DNA from: Lactifluus volemus
Taxonomy: Eukaryota; Basidiomycota; Agaricomycetes; Russulales; Russulaceae
Direction: 5' to 3'
Assembly: GCA_022376515.1 (NCBI GenBank)
Contig: WTXI01000199.1
Span: 1 to 64,000 of the forward strand
Length of the DNA stretch: 64,000 nt
Shown: one piece after another, positions 31,000-42,836 of the stretch
Position numbering within the stretch: the first letter of the stretch is position 1
Layout: the number at the start of each line of letters is the position of its first letter
Notes under the pieces: model-generated
The model's input: only the letters and a program-made list of their open reading frames with translations
The model's database searches: none
What the model was told of the DNA's origin: nothing
Made by a program: the position numbers and the translations under genes

Positions 31000-33900
31000 T
31001 CAGTGTGTCGATCCACGGCGCGGTAGTGCTAGTGGATCATCGGTGCCCATCAATTCAAGATAGTCGTCAAGGGCCTGTAGGTCTTTGCACGTTTTATGTG
31101 ATTCCCAGGTGGTACAGTATCACCAAGGTTCCAATGAACCTGGAATGATAATTTGTTTTTGGCCCACTTATGGGCGACGATTTCGTCTACCAGCCACTCC
31201 TGATCATCGGGGGCACCAAAGTCATAGTAAGGATGAGCCTCCCGGTGTGGGAACAGTGCATCATCATTGGCTAGGTGTGCGCGCAGCTTACTCCGATGAA
31301 ATCGGTCGTGGAGTTTGCGTGCTTTGAGTTGAGCGGGCAAGTCTATTGAGTAAGTTGACACTTCCGGGCATGCATCAAGTATTTTGAATGGGCCAATGTA
31401 TTTTGGTAGAAGCTTCTTTGCACGTCCTTTCGGGAGTGACAGGTCTGACGTGGATACGTAAACTAGATCGCCGGCTTCGAATGTGTCATCGTGTGCACGT
31501 CGAATGTTGGCGTGGTGTGTTTGGCGCACTCTGCTTTCAATGATAGCGTCGTGTGCTTCGCTTAGATTTTGTAATGCTTTGTTCACAAAGTGTTTTACTC
31601 CGGGGACTGAGCTAGGTTCCGGTCGCGCACCAGGGTTAACGCTGGGAATATAGCCGCAGTTCAACTCAAATGGTGCAAATCCCGATGAGCTGCTAATAGC
31701 GGAATTAATCGCGAATTCCACCATTGGTGTTTTCTCGGACCAATCTCGTTGGTCTGGTCTCACTAGTGCTCGAAGGATCTGAGCGATAGATCGGATCGCG
31801 CGTTCTGATGCGCCGTCCGATTGCGGGTGGAAAGATGTTGACATGAGCAGCTTAGTCCCAAGGATTTTATGGGTTTCGCGCCAGAAACGAGACGTGAATT
31901 TAGAGTCTCGATCGGACACTATAGATTGTGGTAGACCATGTAATCTCATGATCTCTCGGACATAAATCCATGCGAGCTCACTCGCTTTGATTGTCGTGCG
32001 GATCGGTGCAAGGTGCACCATTGAGGTGAGGCGGCAAATCACCACCCAGAGGTAGTTGAAGCCGCCTGATTCGGGAAACAGGCCCACAAAGTCCATTGCT
32101 ATCGATTCCCAAGGTCTGATCGGGATCGGGAGGCTGTGCAACAGGCCGGGCATTTTTTGATTGCTTGACTTAGTTGTTTGACATACTGGGCATGTCCGAC
32201 AATAGTGTTCGACATCCTGCCCAATACGGGGCCACCAATAGTAGCGGCGAATGTATTCCGATGTTTTTTGAGGCCCCAGGTGTCCCAACATTTGATGAGA
32301 TTGCGTCAGGATTATCTCGGTTAGCCGTCACTTATCGTGCACGATTGCCGGGATGCATAGTACGCGATCCCCGGTAAGATTGTGTGTGTATATTAGTGTA
32401 TCGATAATCTCGAAGTTCTTATGATGCTCAATATTCTTGAGTACTTTTGAGAATAATGAGTCTTGTTTGTAACCGTTCTGCACATTCTCCAGAAAGGTTC
32501 AGTCGCCTTCGACCCGAGGGCGTAGGTCTGAGTATTGACCGAGCGAGTCAATCGCTCGAGGATCATCCTGGGATTCGGAGAGTTGATCCTCCGTCCGAGC
32601 GCGGGTGTCCAGCTCTTTGTGTGCAGCTAGTTCTGTTGCTTCACTCTGGCGTGGCTCAACAGCCTCCATGACTTTGCGCTTGGGTGCGAATGATACATAT
32701 TCGTCAGGTCTGGTGGGAGCACGCCGCTGCCTTCTGGGGCGGCTGGATGCAGCAGGGTCGTCATGCAATGTGCTCATTGCGCGATTCTCTTCAGATCGGT
32801 CCCAAGGCAGGTCTTCTCCTTGGGGGTCTAGCCGTGAGTCTGCGTTCACATATTGAGCCGCATTTTGCCGCTCGTCCCATTGGTCGTTTTCATAATACCT
32901 TGAGAGCGCATCTGCGACTAGGTTTGTGTCGCCTTTGATGTATATGATATCGAAATCAAATCGTGCGAGGAACTCCATCCATCGCGCCTGTCTGCTGTTA
33001 AGCCGGCGCTGAGTCTTGAAGAACTCGAGTGCCTTGTGATCGGTCACAATCTGAAGTTTCCGTCCAAGAGTTTATCTTCCCACTTGAGAAGCGCTTCTAG
33101 TATCGCGATGGTTTCCATCTCAAATACTCGGTAGTTTACTTGGGCCGGAGTGAATTTCTTCGACATAAAGCCTGCTGGGCGACAAGTCTGCCAACTCTCG
33201 CCTTGTCCGTACATTGCACCGATCCCTGACGTTGAGGCATCACATACTACCCAGATCGGGTCAGTGAGCGAGGGATCTATAGGTTTTAAGATCGGCGATC
33301 TACATGCGATCGCCTTGATGTTCTGGAAGCACGCCTCATGCAATGGCTTCCAATAAAATGGTTGTCCATTTCGACAAATGGCAGATAGTGGGCTAGTGTA
33401 CGCGGTTACATCTGGCATGAAATGTGCGAGGTACTGCACCAGTCCAAGAAATCGTTGCACATCCTTATGATTGCGAGGCACACGCCACTCGCGTATGCGC
33501 GCCATCTTATCTGAATCAGCGTGTACTCCTCGGTCGTCTACTCGATGTCCGAGGCAGTCCATGCTATTTGAGTAGAGGTCGCACTTCTCCCTCTCGAGAT
33601 ACAGGCGATGTTTCCGTAAAGTTTTGAACACATGATCCAAATGACTTTCATGGTCTTTTAGTGTGTTGCTGAAGATGAACAAGTCATCTAAGTAAGCGTA
33701 CACAAATATCCCTATTGCATCGCGGAAGATTGCCGTGATGAGACGTAAGAAGGTTGCGGGGGCGTTGCAGTCCCCCTGCTGCATAACGTTGCTTTCGAAG
33801 GTCCCGAAGACTGTGGAGAACGCGGTTTTGTGCACATCTTCGGGATCAACTCTAACTTGTTCGTACGCGTTAGATAGATCGATTTTAGATCGATATTTGG

Positions 33901-34408
33901 CGCGCGCTACATCCATCCGTATCTGATCTTGATCTGGGAATGGGGTAACGTCTTTATGAGTATTCTCATTGCGCTGGCGGCAGTCCATGACTGTTCTTAG
34001 TCCGCCAGACTTCTTCAAAATGCACAATAATGGTGCAGCTTGTGAAACCGCCTTAGGCGTCCACCATCCATTGTCTATGTAGTTGCGCAATTTCTCCATC
34101 AGCTTTGGGCGCATCGCTTCAGGGCAGCGCGGTAAGTGATAGGAGTATTGTTTGTTTTCTTCGATCAAGGGTATCTTGTGATTGATCTCTCGTAGAGGGG
34201 GTAACCCGGGTGGGGAACCGTTCATTATATCTGAGTATTTTGCGAACCAACGTTCGTGTCGCATTTGTAGATCGATCTTATCATTTTCAGTTTTATTTAG
34301 GATGTCCATCATTTGGACGCGTTGCACCTTCCGTTCCTCGCTTGGAAGTGGTGTTAATTGGCCCTGACTGCTCTGTATTTGTGAGGGATTTGCTGGTCGG
34401 GGCGTCAG
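31000..34408 (-). pseudogene. pol: Pol region (RT, RNase H, integrase, chromodomain) of the 11.1-kb element, disrupted
   Basis: RT: IDLSNAYEQVRVDPEDVHKT and the catalytic YLDDLFIFSN (33044-34327). RNase H: TDHKALEFF and ADALSRY. Integrase: zinc region SHQMLGHLG...CPVCQTTKS and core SDRDSKFTSRFW, FHPQSDGASERAIR. Lesions: frameshift near 33050-33065 between RT and RNase H, in-frame TGAs at 32499-32501 and 32328-32330, and a frameshift near 31115 just before the chromodomain TTWE motif. Read in the corrected frame, the C-terminus is DLQALDDYLEL and ends at 31000. Pol is in the same frame as gag-pro, separated only by the TGA at 34409. Confidence 0.88.
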
Positions 34409-37400
34409 TCAATGTTCTGATTGCGAGATTTTCCCCTCGGGAGGTGCGGGGGTTCGCAATCGCGATGATCGCCTTCGGGAGATCATGAGATCTTCCTGCC
34501 CTGCTGTCAATGTTGGTACAGTCTTGCCCCGATAGATTAATTCATTGCGACTGAAATCCATTACTAGTCCATGTTTTCGCATGAACGGTGTACCTATGAT
34601 CATGTCGTAGCGATCTATATTAACGACGTCTAAGTAGGCGTCGTTATCCCTAATCGGACCGAGCGTAAGCGAGGCTCGCGAGCCGAAATTAATTACTGAT
34701 CGGCTACCAACGGTGCCTAATTGTAGCGCAATCGGGTTCTCCAATTGCGTTACTTTTAATCTGGCTACACGAGCAAAGTCGTGTGTAATCGATACGGTCA
34801 TGCTTCCTGAGTCCAGGAGGGCATATGCTTCGAGATCGTTAACCTTTATCAGTGTGGCCATACACCTACGGTCGCTGTTCGAGCTGCGAGGTCGTTCGCT
34901 GATCGTGTAAGTCCGGCGCTGAGCCGATCTGAACTCCCGATCTTTAGATTGGCCGTCATCGCGTGCTGCAGCTATGCGTTCGTATGTGATCTCGTCACTG
35001 TGCACGTCATCGGTATGATTATTGGGATGTTGGATCGTGAGTCTATATGATGGTACTGGATGGCTGCTAGACCCACTGCGGGCATCTATAATCCCATTGA
35101 TCTGGGGTTCTTGAATCTGCCCGGCGTTTTCAGTTACATACTCATTCGAGTTGTCAGTTCTGATCTCGCTTAGATTTTCCGCTTCCGAAGTAGTATCCGA
35201 TTGCATCATAATGTCCCCGTCACTGTGGGGTAAGGCACTTATCTGTGCAATAAGTGAGCGGATATTCCTGCCATTGATTGGTTCGCCGGCATGCCGCGTG
35301 GATGGTGCAAGACTTAATCGATGCTCTAACTCGGTGCAATACCGAGCGATCTGCCTGCAATGCGATTGTAACAGATCGATCTCTCCACATCTCAGGTCGA
35401 GGTCGAGGCGATCTAGGCTGAGTGTTTCCTCAAGATCTTTGCACTTTGCGATAGCACGCTTGCCAGTCAGACGTAGTGATTCCACCTCAATGCTGAGACG
35501 ATGATTTTTGGTTTCCAGTGCGTCATTCAGAGCGCTGAGTGCATTCATGGGTCTTCCTCGGCTCTCCGTGAGCGCCATCGTCCATCCGAGGGATATTAGG
35601 TCCCGCTCGAACTTGTCTCGGGCCGTCCAGGCGATTGAATTCTCTCCTTCGATCGCCTTTGTGATTATAGTATGCTCTTTGAATGCGATGCACACGTCGC
35701 ATCCACGTATGTGGGTTACACTATACTGTGGGGTGAACTCGAGTGCGTCATGATGCACCCATGGTGCGCGTTCGTAGCGCATACAGATATCATTACGTCG
35801 CGACTCCCAATCTGCATCTTCCAGTCGTGGTAGGGGGATGCTGTCGAGGATCCCCTCCTCATGCATTGCCCGCATGTACTCGGTCTCGGAATCGTCATCT
35901 TCCGATGGCGTTTCGTACCCATCGTATTCCTCATAGCTCGTGTGATCCCCATCGAGATGTGGGCCCTCAGTGGTGTCAGTCCGGTCATCCTGATCTGAAT
36001 GCTCTTCCTGCTGATCGCCGGTGTCTGATTCTGGATTGGCGTCATTTGCTTCTTCCGATCTTTCTGAGGGTTTATTGATATCGGGTAGATCGCCCTCAGA
36101 TCTGTCATCTATTACTTGTGCAGCGAACATCTGACGCTGCGCTGGTTTCTTATATTGAGGGCACTTAGGATTTGTAGCTATGTGTCCGTACTGGCCACAC
36201 TTGTAACAAGTTAGTTTCGACGTGTCGCCCCTCCCCGGTTGGGGGTTAGTTGTCTGGTCTGGCTTAGATACAGATTGCTGAGTCTGCGGTCTCATCTTGC
36301 CGCTAGATCGACCAAGTGGTTTTTTGGTCGACTGGTTGCGATCGCGAGAATCTCTACTATCTCGCGTAGATCTTTGGGGCGTTCCTGTAATGCCAGGCGC
36401 TCCCGAAGCACTCTGTCCATCGGGTTTGCGCCCCGATCTGATTGACACAAGTGTTTTCTCAATATGCCGAGCCCTGCTCACTATCTCGTTGATAGTGCTA
36501 TGCTCTGCAGTCACACCCTCATAGAGTGCAAGGTGATAACGGATATCAGCTGGTATCCCGTTGAGCAGTCTTCTTTTGAACGAGTATTCATCTGGGTACT
36601 GTGCTAGACGTCCAGCCCACAACAGTAGTTCGCGGTGAAAGGCCGTTACACCTTCATCCTGTGAATATTTGATTTGAGCGTATTTACGCACTGCTTGCTG
36701 TGCCGTAGCAGTAGTTATAAACGCTCTAAATATGCCGGTAATGACTGATTCAAATGTCCAGTTGCGGATTATCCGCGTTGGGCGTTCAACTTCGTGGTTA
36801 AACCACCGTTCTGCCTTGCCTTTGAGGCAGGTTCCCGTGATTAATATACGGTCTGCGTCCCTGTCATCCGCTGTAAGGCGGTTGATCTTAAAGTGGCGCA
36901 GTAGGTTCTGCAACCAATTATCTAATATATCGAAGTCATCCTCGCCGGTATATGGGTCTGGTAGCTTCGCTCGGAGCCCTTTGATCTCCGGGAGATCGTG
37001 CGGGATCTCCAATAGTGATTCCCTGATGTGCCGGATCAGATTGGCAATCATGTCAGCCTCGTGATCCCTGTTCGGGTACCCCTGTGCTATCGCTGCGGGT
37101 ACCGGGGGCATATATGGAGCTGCTAGATTGGGTGGTCCGTGTGCCGGCTGCGCCCTCATTGCCATGGGGTGTAATCTGGGCTGATCTCGTTCGGCCATGT
37201 ACCGATCAGCTGCCGGATGCTGCGCCTGATGTGCATGTACTGGCCTAATGTGTTGCTGACGTGCTCCAGCCATTCTTTGTGCGTAGTCTACGTCCAGCAT
37301 GTGCGGGAACTGGTCTGGCACGACTGGTTGCGGGGAATCCCCTCTTTCTGTCACGGGCATGTCGGGTCGCCCGGATATCTGGGATCTCGTCTCATCTTGA

Positions 37401-38463
37401 GTGTCCTCTGGAATGTAATTATCTCCCTCGGCCCTCCTTATCATCCAAGGGGGCATGCCTCTCCCTCTGGCAGGTCTGTGCAATGCTCGAGCTCTCGATC
37501 TCCTGATATCGTCGAGATATCTCTCATGGATCTGAGCCCTCCGCTGCCGGTCTCGGGCTTCGTACGATTCCACTGGAGTCGGTGGTAAGTCGGTGGTCTC
37601 CCTTTCTACCTTGACCGTAGGCGTTGGGTATTCCTGTGTACCATGATGCCCTCCATATTCTGCGTGATACTCATTAGTTTCGCAATCAAAGTAGGTCGCT
37701 TGATTGTCTGGTGCACTCGGCGAGGCCGGGCACGTTTCCTCATCCGCGTGCGGGCCATAATCGCCCAGCCTCCGTTGCAATCCTCGGAACACATTTCTCG
37801 AGAAATTGGCACTATTGCTGGCGATCGAGAATCGTTGCTGGAGGATTCGCTGTTCAGCCATTTGGGCTTCTAACTCTCGGGCGGCATCTTCTGCAATTAT
37901 GCCCCACCTGTTCACATCTTCCCTTAGAGCCTCGATGTCCCTTTGCAAGCGTGCGTATGGGACGACACGCTGTGGTCGCTCTTCTGTGCGCTACTGGACG
38001 CTTCTTGAAGCATCTCATGGCGCGCGCGTTGTTTTCCCTTGTCCTGTCGGAACTCAGGGGTCGGGTATCTTTCCTCTATTGCACCGTGACGTGCGGTAAC
38101 ACTCATAGGTGTTGTAGACATTGCAAAGCTCAGAGGGGCAGTTGTGAATGATTGTTCCGGTTCAACTTGAGGCTCATCCGCATCTCGCTGAGTGTACCTC
38201 GTCCTGCAGCTTCTGGAATCTGGGGGTGGCTTTCCGCTTCGAGAGTCTTGGTTCCGCCTGGGCGGGATCGACAATTGGGGTCAGCGGGAGGTCTCGGTCG
38301 GGGCAGGAGCTTCTGAGTGCATCGCCGCTCCCTCCGGTTCTTTTCGCTGTTGCTCCTTTTTAGAAGGGGCAGTCTTAGGTTTCCGCTCATCCGTGTGGCG
38401 GGCGGTGGCAGCCTTGGTTGCTGCGCGGGTATTCAATGCGGGGGGGCCTTTGTTGAAAGACAT
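34409..38463 (-). pseudogene. gag: Gag-protease region of the 11.1-kb element, disrupted
   Basis: The likely start is MSFNKGPPALN at 38463. An in-frame TGA at 38281-38283 and a frameshift near 37970 separate the N-terminus from the long frame 34409-37948. That frame contains a Gag region (AERWFNHEVERP, FRAFITTATAQQAVRKYAQI), a zinc knuckle CYKCGQYGH...C with six residues before the last Cys, an acidic linker, and an aspartic protease ALLDSGSMTVSI near the end. It closes with TGA (34409-34411) followed by CTG. Confidence 0.85.
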
Positions 38464-38511
38464 AGTACGTAGATTTCCACAATAAATCTCGTGTTTGATG
38501 GTTCAAAAAAG

Positions 38512-39176
38512 TGTAACACTTCCGTACGTAAGCAGACAACTTAGCGTAGAAAGTGTTGGGGGTATTGGTATAAGATAAGATGAGGAGAAGTGATAATGGA
38601 GATAAGATCACTTGATTCGACTTTGAGACACCTTAAGAGCACAACACAAACAGAACCTGCCAAATCTGCGGTTGATTGTGTATACTACGTAAAGGGTAAA
38701 AGTCGCCCCCCATCAAGGAGGGCTTTGGGGTATAAATACATAGTCTCACTACCTAGGTCTACCAATCAATCTGTCCGATCTATTCCGATCTCCCAATCAT
38801 CCTTGTGATAAAATCTTTCGATCGCGTGATTTCACGCGCTTCCACGTTTCCAGGGTTCAACAGAACTTATTTGATGCAAGGCGTTCCGACGGATCGGAGT
38901 GTATTGCCAAGTCGTAGTGTGCAGCGCCTGAGGTGGGGTATCGCTACTTCTGCGGTTTTGTTTATCTAGGCGAGCCGGGCCGCCTGTGTCATAGATCGAT
39001 ATTCATTGAAGACGATTACCTCTTTATCGGCTGATCGTCTAGCTGCAACCTTTTGTTAATTAACTCGTTTTATGCGCCCTTGATCTGGTGGGTGATGTTT
39101 ATTTGATCCGCACTCAGTGTGGAGTAGATTATCAAATATATTTAATGTAAGACGTCCACTTGGGGGCCGCCTTACA
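38512..39176 (-). repeat. 5' LTR of the 11.1-kb Ty3 element
   Basis: Nearly identical to 28045-28710. A tRNA primer-binding site could not be assigned with confidence in the bases after its inner end. Confidence 0.92.
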
Positions 39177-39181
39177 AGCAG
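39177..39181. repeat. 5-bp target duplication AGCAG (right)
   Basis: Pairs with 28040-28044. Confidence 0.9.
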
Positions 39182-39974
39182 GGAAAGGGAGGAGGGAGAG
39201 GAGGACATGAAGGATGCAGAGGCAGAGAGAGGTGGAGGCATTGGGGTGGGCAGCATGGTAAAAAATCAAAAAGACAGTTAGAGCTAGGCACCGAAGACAA
39301 AGAAGTGTACAACGTACCGGGGAGGAGGCGCAGAAGGCACGGCGCAGGCAGCGTGCGCCGTGGACCCCCCACAGCCCAGTGGTTCCAAGAGGGCGTTCCA
39401 AGAGGGCACGGTGCGGAGGCGAAAAAAAATGTGGAGGTGGTGGAGGCGCAGGAAGCAGAGGACGCGATGGAGGCAGAGGCAGCGCGGGAAGCGACGATGA
39501 CAGAAGAAATGCGGTAGAGGAATACACGCTCATCCTTGGAGCAGCCGGGTGGCAATCTGGTTCTGTGTTCACAGGTGACATCGCAATGGCAGAAAGTGGC
39601 AAGTCGAATTCGGCGGCGGAAACTGACAAGCACCGACAGCGCGTGGCCAAGCGTAGACGGCAGCGAGAGCAACTGCAAGTCGTTGTCTGGCTCTGGAAAT
39701 GGTGACGGTGACGGAACAGGCAATTTGTCTTCCGCAAACTGCAAGAAACTATTGAGCACCCGTGTCGCTCACGTGAGCGGTTTGCGCTCACCGAAAAAAC
39801 CATCAGCACCCCCTACGCGCTCGGAGACCAGCCAGAAGTGCTGAGCAATACGTTATCAAGATCCCATCGCGGCGCGCGTTCCGCCGGCGAGAGACACCGA
39901 TACCCTCTGCTGCCGAAGAACAGGTGTCGTTTGCGGTATCGGACGAGGATGCGATGGTTGAGGATCCACCACCG
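39182..39974. other. TIR-element interior, no gene recognised
   Basis: Purine-rich tracts. The segment 39180-39340 is similar in inverted orientation to about 41815-41900 (GTACAACGTACCGGGGAGG against CCCCTCCCCGGTACGTTGT). Confidence 0.5.
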
Positions 39975-40031
39975 CTCCAAGTTCAAACACATTCCACGGA
40001 CACCAGAGGAGAATTCCACCATTTCCTCCGC
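39975..40031 (-). pseudogene. atp1: ATP synthase alpha (ATP1) fragment, 19 codons
   Basis: Encodes AEEMVEFSSGVRGMCLNLE, the strongly conserved segment of F1-alpha that in the intact protein lies directly before the DNV...FGNDRL segment. Here it lies downstream of that segment instead, so the captured gene was rearranged. Confidence 0.7.
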
Positions 40032-40694
40032 TAGTCACAGAGATGAGTGAATTTCAGTCAATGAGGCTGAATCGAAGCTTGAAGACATGACGCTCACCTT
40101 GTACGTTCCTGAGACCCCAGACGCATCCAATACCATCACCGACACCTGGAGGAATCAGGTCGATGAGTCAGCGCACTTGAATAAAAAAAAGGACTAGCAA
40201 CGTACTGAGAACGCGACCAGTTTCTTCTACATTGCTGCCAACAGAAGAACCAGCTATCCGAGATTCTAGAATGGAGGACACCTCCGACGCAGCTAATATG
40301 ACGTGTCACGGCCCAAGAAAAATAGGAAGAAACAAAGGGTCGGTAGGTCAGCTGTGTGGACAGACAATAGTACGGCAATGTAACGAACCTGGCTTCGCGG
40401 TAGCATATGAACGCGCAACAGCAGGTACGACGCGGGAAGCATTCTGGGAAAAATAAAGATGGTGTGAATAGCGGTAAAGCAAAGGAATAATGACCAAAAA
40501 TAACAAATAACCTTCCCAGCGCCAGCCATACGGCTAGCGTTGAGGAGGGCGACTTTATGCATAGAGTGAAGAAAGAGAAAAGAAATTTAGGATCGGGGTT
40601 GCTCGTGGCAAGTCAAACGGGTCGTCAATGCTGCCAAAACTACCCAAAGTTTGGTCGGAGTTTGAGTATCCCTGGGAATCTATCGGGTCACAAA

Positions 40695-41151
40695 AGTCTT
40701 GACGAGCTGAGCAATGGTCGAGCGCTTCTGGCCAACGGCGACATAGACACAATAGAGCTTCTTGTCCTCATCCTTACCGTCATTCCAATGCTTCTGGTTG
40801 AGGATAGTGTCGATGGCGATGGCAGTCTTGCCAGTCTGACGGTCACCGATGATGAGCTCACGCTGACCACGACCGATGGGCACCATGGCGTCGATAGGCT
40901 TAATATCAGTCATCATAGGCTGATTCACGGAGTGACGGGGGAGAATGCTGGGGGCCTTCAAAGAGGCACGACGACGCTCAGCGGCCTCAATGGGGCCCTT
41001 TCCGTCGATGGGATTGCCAAGGGCATCGACGACACGACCGAGAAGCGCAGGGCTGACAGGAACGTCGACAATCTGACCAGTGCGCTTGACGGTGTCACCC
41101 TCCTTGATGAGACGGTCATTGCCAAATATTGAGACACTGACATTATCGGAA
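40695..41151 (-). pseudogene. atp1: Captured fragment of mitochondrial ATP synthase subunit alpha
   Basis: An open frame of about 150 codons encodes [40 protein letters not shown] and [20 protein letters not shown]. It then gives the Walker A P-loop [19 protein letters not shown], followed by [17 protein letters not shown], after which similarity ends. This is the central nucleotide-binding part of F1-alpha; the N-terminal beta-barrel and the C-terminal half are missing. The coding sequence is almost undamaged, so capture is fairly recent or the piece is conserved. It lies inside the TIR element. Confidence 0.88.
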
Positions 41152-41340
41152 AGCTAACAGCAGTGGCAGCGGCAACTTGAAGGGGAAGGCTCGGCAGCAG
41201 AGGTGCTGAGACGAGTGACAGCGCCAGGGGCCGGTGATGGTGGGACGGAGAGGGCAGAGACACGAAAGAGTTGGCAATGGGTGGAGGTGAAACACGCGCA
41301 ATGAAGGCACGAAAGTCAACATCGTGCCAACAAGAAATAA
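41152..41340 (-). pseudogene. Possible ATP1 presequence region
   Basis: One frame (FRAFIARVSPPPIANSFVS, then LALSLVSAPLLPSLP) looks like a mitochondrial presequence, and it directly precedes the ATP1 core fragment. Assignment to ATP1 is inference. Part of it (41296-41345) is inverted at 41465-41510. Confidence 0.35.
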
Positions 41341-41499
41341 CATGCACGTGATTTGTGCATCGGCACGACTTAGCAAAATTTTCATGAATCACAACTTAGC
41401 TGACCCAGCTCTCCCCCACTCTTACATTTCCATAAAAGGAAAGTCTTACAAATATTATGCGCCGTTGTTTATTCTTGTTGACACCATGTTGAATTTCGT

Positions 41500-42200
41500 G
41501 CCTCATCTTTTTCTGCTGCGTCCTCCTGTCCCTCCCTCTGTCCTCTGTCCCCGTCTCTGTCGTGGCCTCTGCTGTCGCCACCGCTCCCCGTCTGGCGCTG
41601 CCACATGTCTCCATGTCCCCGCCGCCTTACCGCGACTGCATCGCCTCCTGTGTGCGTTGTCGCCCCAACGCCCCCCACTGCTGCCTCCTCCGCCTCTTCT
41701 CCTCCTGTGCCTCTGCCTGTGCCTCCACCGCTTTCGCCTCCTCCGCATCGGCGCTTACGGACCCACTGGCACTGTGGGGCGGTCCACGGTGTCACGCTGC
41801 CTGCCCCGACGCCTTCTGCACCCCCTCCCCGGTACGTTGTCATGCTGCTTGCCCCACCCCAATGTATCCTGACTCTTTTGCCTCCCCCTTCTCTATCTCT
41901 GCCTCCTGCTCCTCCTCTGCCTCCTGCGCCGCCACCTCCCCCGTCTGCACCACCACCTCGTGCACCTCCTGCGTCACCCGTCTCCTGCGCTGCTGCCTCT
42001 GCACCTTCTGCGCTTCCCGTGCCTCCCGCGTCTTCCGCACCTCCCGCACCTCCCGCGCCTCCTGCGTCTCCCGCACCTCCCGTGCCTCCCGTGTCTCCTG
42101 TGCCTCCCGCGTCTTCCGTGCCTCCCGCGTCTTCCGCACCTCCCGGGTTTCCCACGCCTCCTGCGTCTCCCGCACCTCCCGCGCCCCCCCTACTGGATCA
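41500..42200. repeat. Pyrimidine-rich minisatellite (CTCCCGCGCCTCCTGCG type)
   Basis: Degenerate repeats of 9-15 bp, densest at 41990-42180. All frames are open because of composition, giving Pro/Ala/Ser or Gly/Ala/Glu runs; not a gene. Confidence 0.75.
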
Positions 42201-42589
42201 CATCTTGCCCATTTCTTGCTCAATCACCACATTTCGCATAGTACCATGTATTACATTATTTTGAATAAATTTTTTTGGTAGAAATTGTAGTGTGTGGTGA
42301 AATTAAACAAAAAAAGTGTATTTGTCACACCTGAGACTCTGAGATTTTACAATATTTCCAAAATGGCATGCTTTGCTCGCAACAGCCAATCAGAGCCTGA
42401 GATATGGTGTGTGACATTGCATGATTGATCCGGAATTTACCTAATAAATGTGTTTCTAATATCTATTATGCTCCTATAAGCCCCCGGCTATGTCTAGCCC
42501 GGGAGCCGTAAGATAGCCGGTGTGAGAGTGGGGGAGGCGAAGGACGGTTTCACAACTTGCAAACCTTTTTCAGACAGATTAGTTAAATT

Positions 42590-42836
42590 ATGTAAATTAT
42601 TTTTTTTGCTTAGCACAATTAAAAGCCCCTTAAATTTTCATTAGTTGCTTAAATATGTTGAGTGTGCTTAATGTCAGTCTTAATTGTGCTGAGCATACTG
42701 AGCATGCTTAATGCCAGTCTTAATTGTGCTGAGCATGTTGAGCCTGCTTAAGTTGCTTAATTGTGCTTAAACAAAAATTTCATCAAGCAAAATTAAGCAA
42801 AAAACTAAATTTAAGACCATTAAGACCATTAATCAC
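42590..42836. repeat. Subterminal TTAAGCA-type motif array, right
   Basis: Multiple TTGCTTAA, GTGCTTAA and TTAAGCAA copies and a duplicated GCTTAATGCCAGTCTTAATTGTGCTGAGCAT unit, mirroring the left array. Confidence 0.65.

Larger units (their letters stand above)
28045..39176 (-). mobile_element. 11.1-kb Ty3-type LTR retrotransposon with extra 3' ORFs
   Basis: LTRs 28045-28710 and 38512-39176 (666 and 665 bp) differ by three substitutions and one indel, and the 5-bp duplication AGCAG is perfect, so insertion is recent. Order on the minus strand: 5' LTR, gag-protease, reverse transcriptase/RNase H, integrase with chromodomain remnant, two overlapping extra ORFs, PPT, 3' LTR. Coding regions are broken by four in-frame TGAs and at least three frameshifts. 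Confidence 0.92.

Noticed and set aside
28045..39176. Alternative nuclear code (TGA read as sense) to explain four in-frame TGAs
   Set aside because: Other genes in the window end normally at TGA (for example the genes at 7686, 16593 and 57880), and the element also has frameshifts.
39132..39809. 225-codon minus-strand ORF beside the 5' LTR
   Set aside because: It starts inside TIR-element interior sequence, runs into the LTR and is Cys/Ser/Pro-rich without family features; purine-rich composition keeps the frame open.
41469..42155. Long Gly/Ala/Glu-rich minus-strand ORF and Pro/Ala-rich plus-strand ORFs
   Set aside because: All frames are open because of a short pyrimidine-rich repeat; no non-repetitive protein features.
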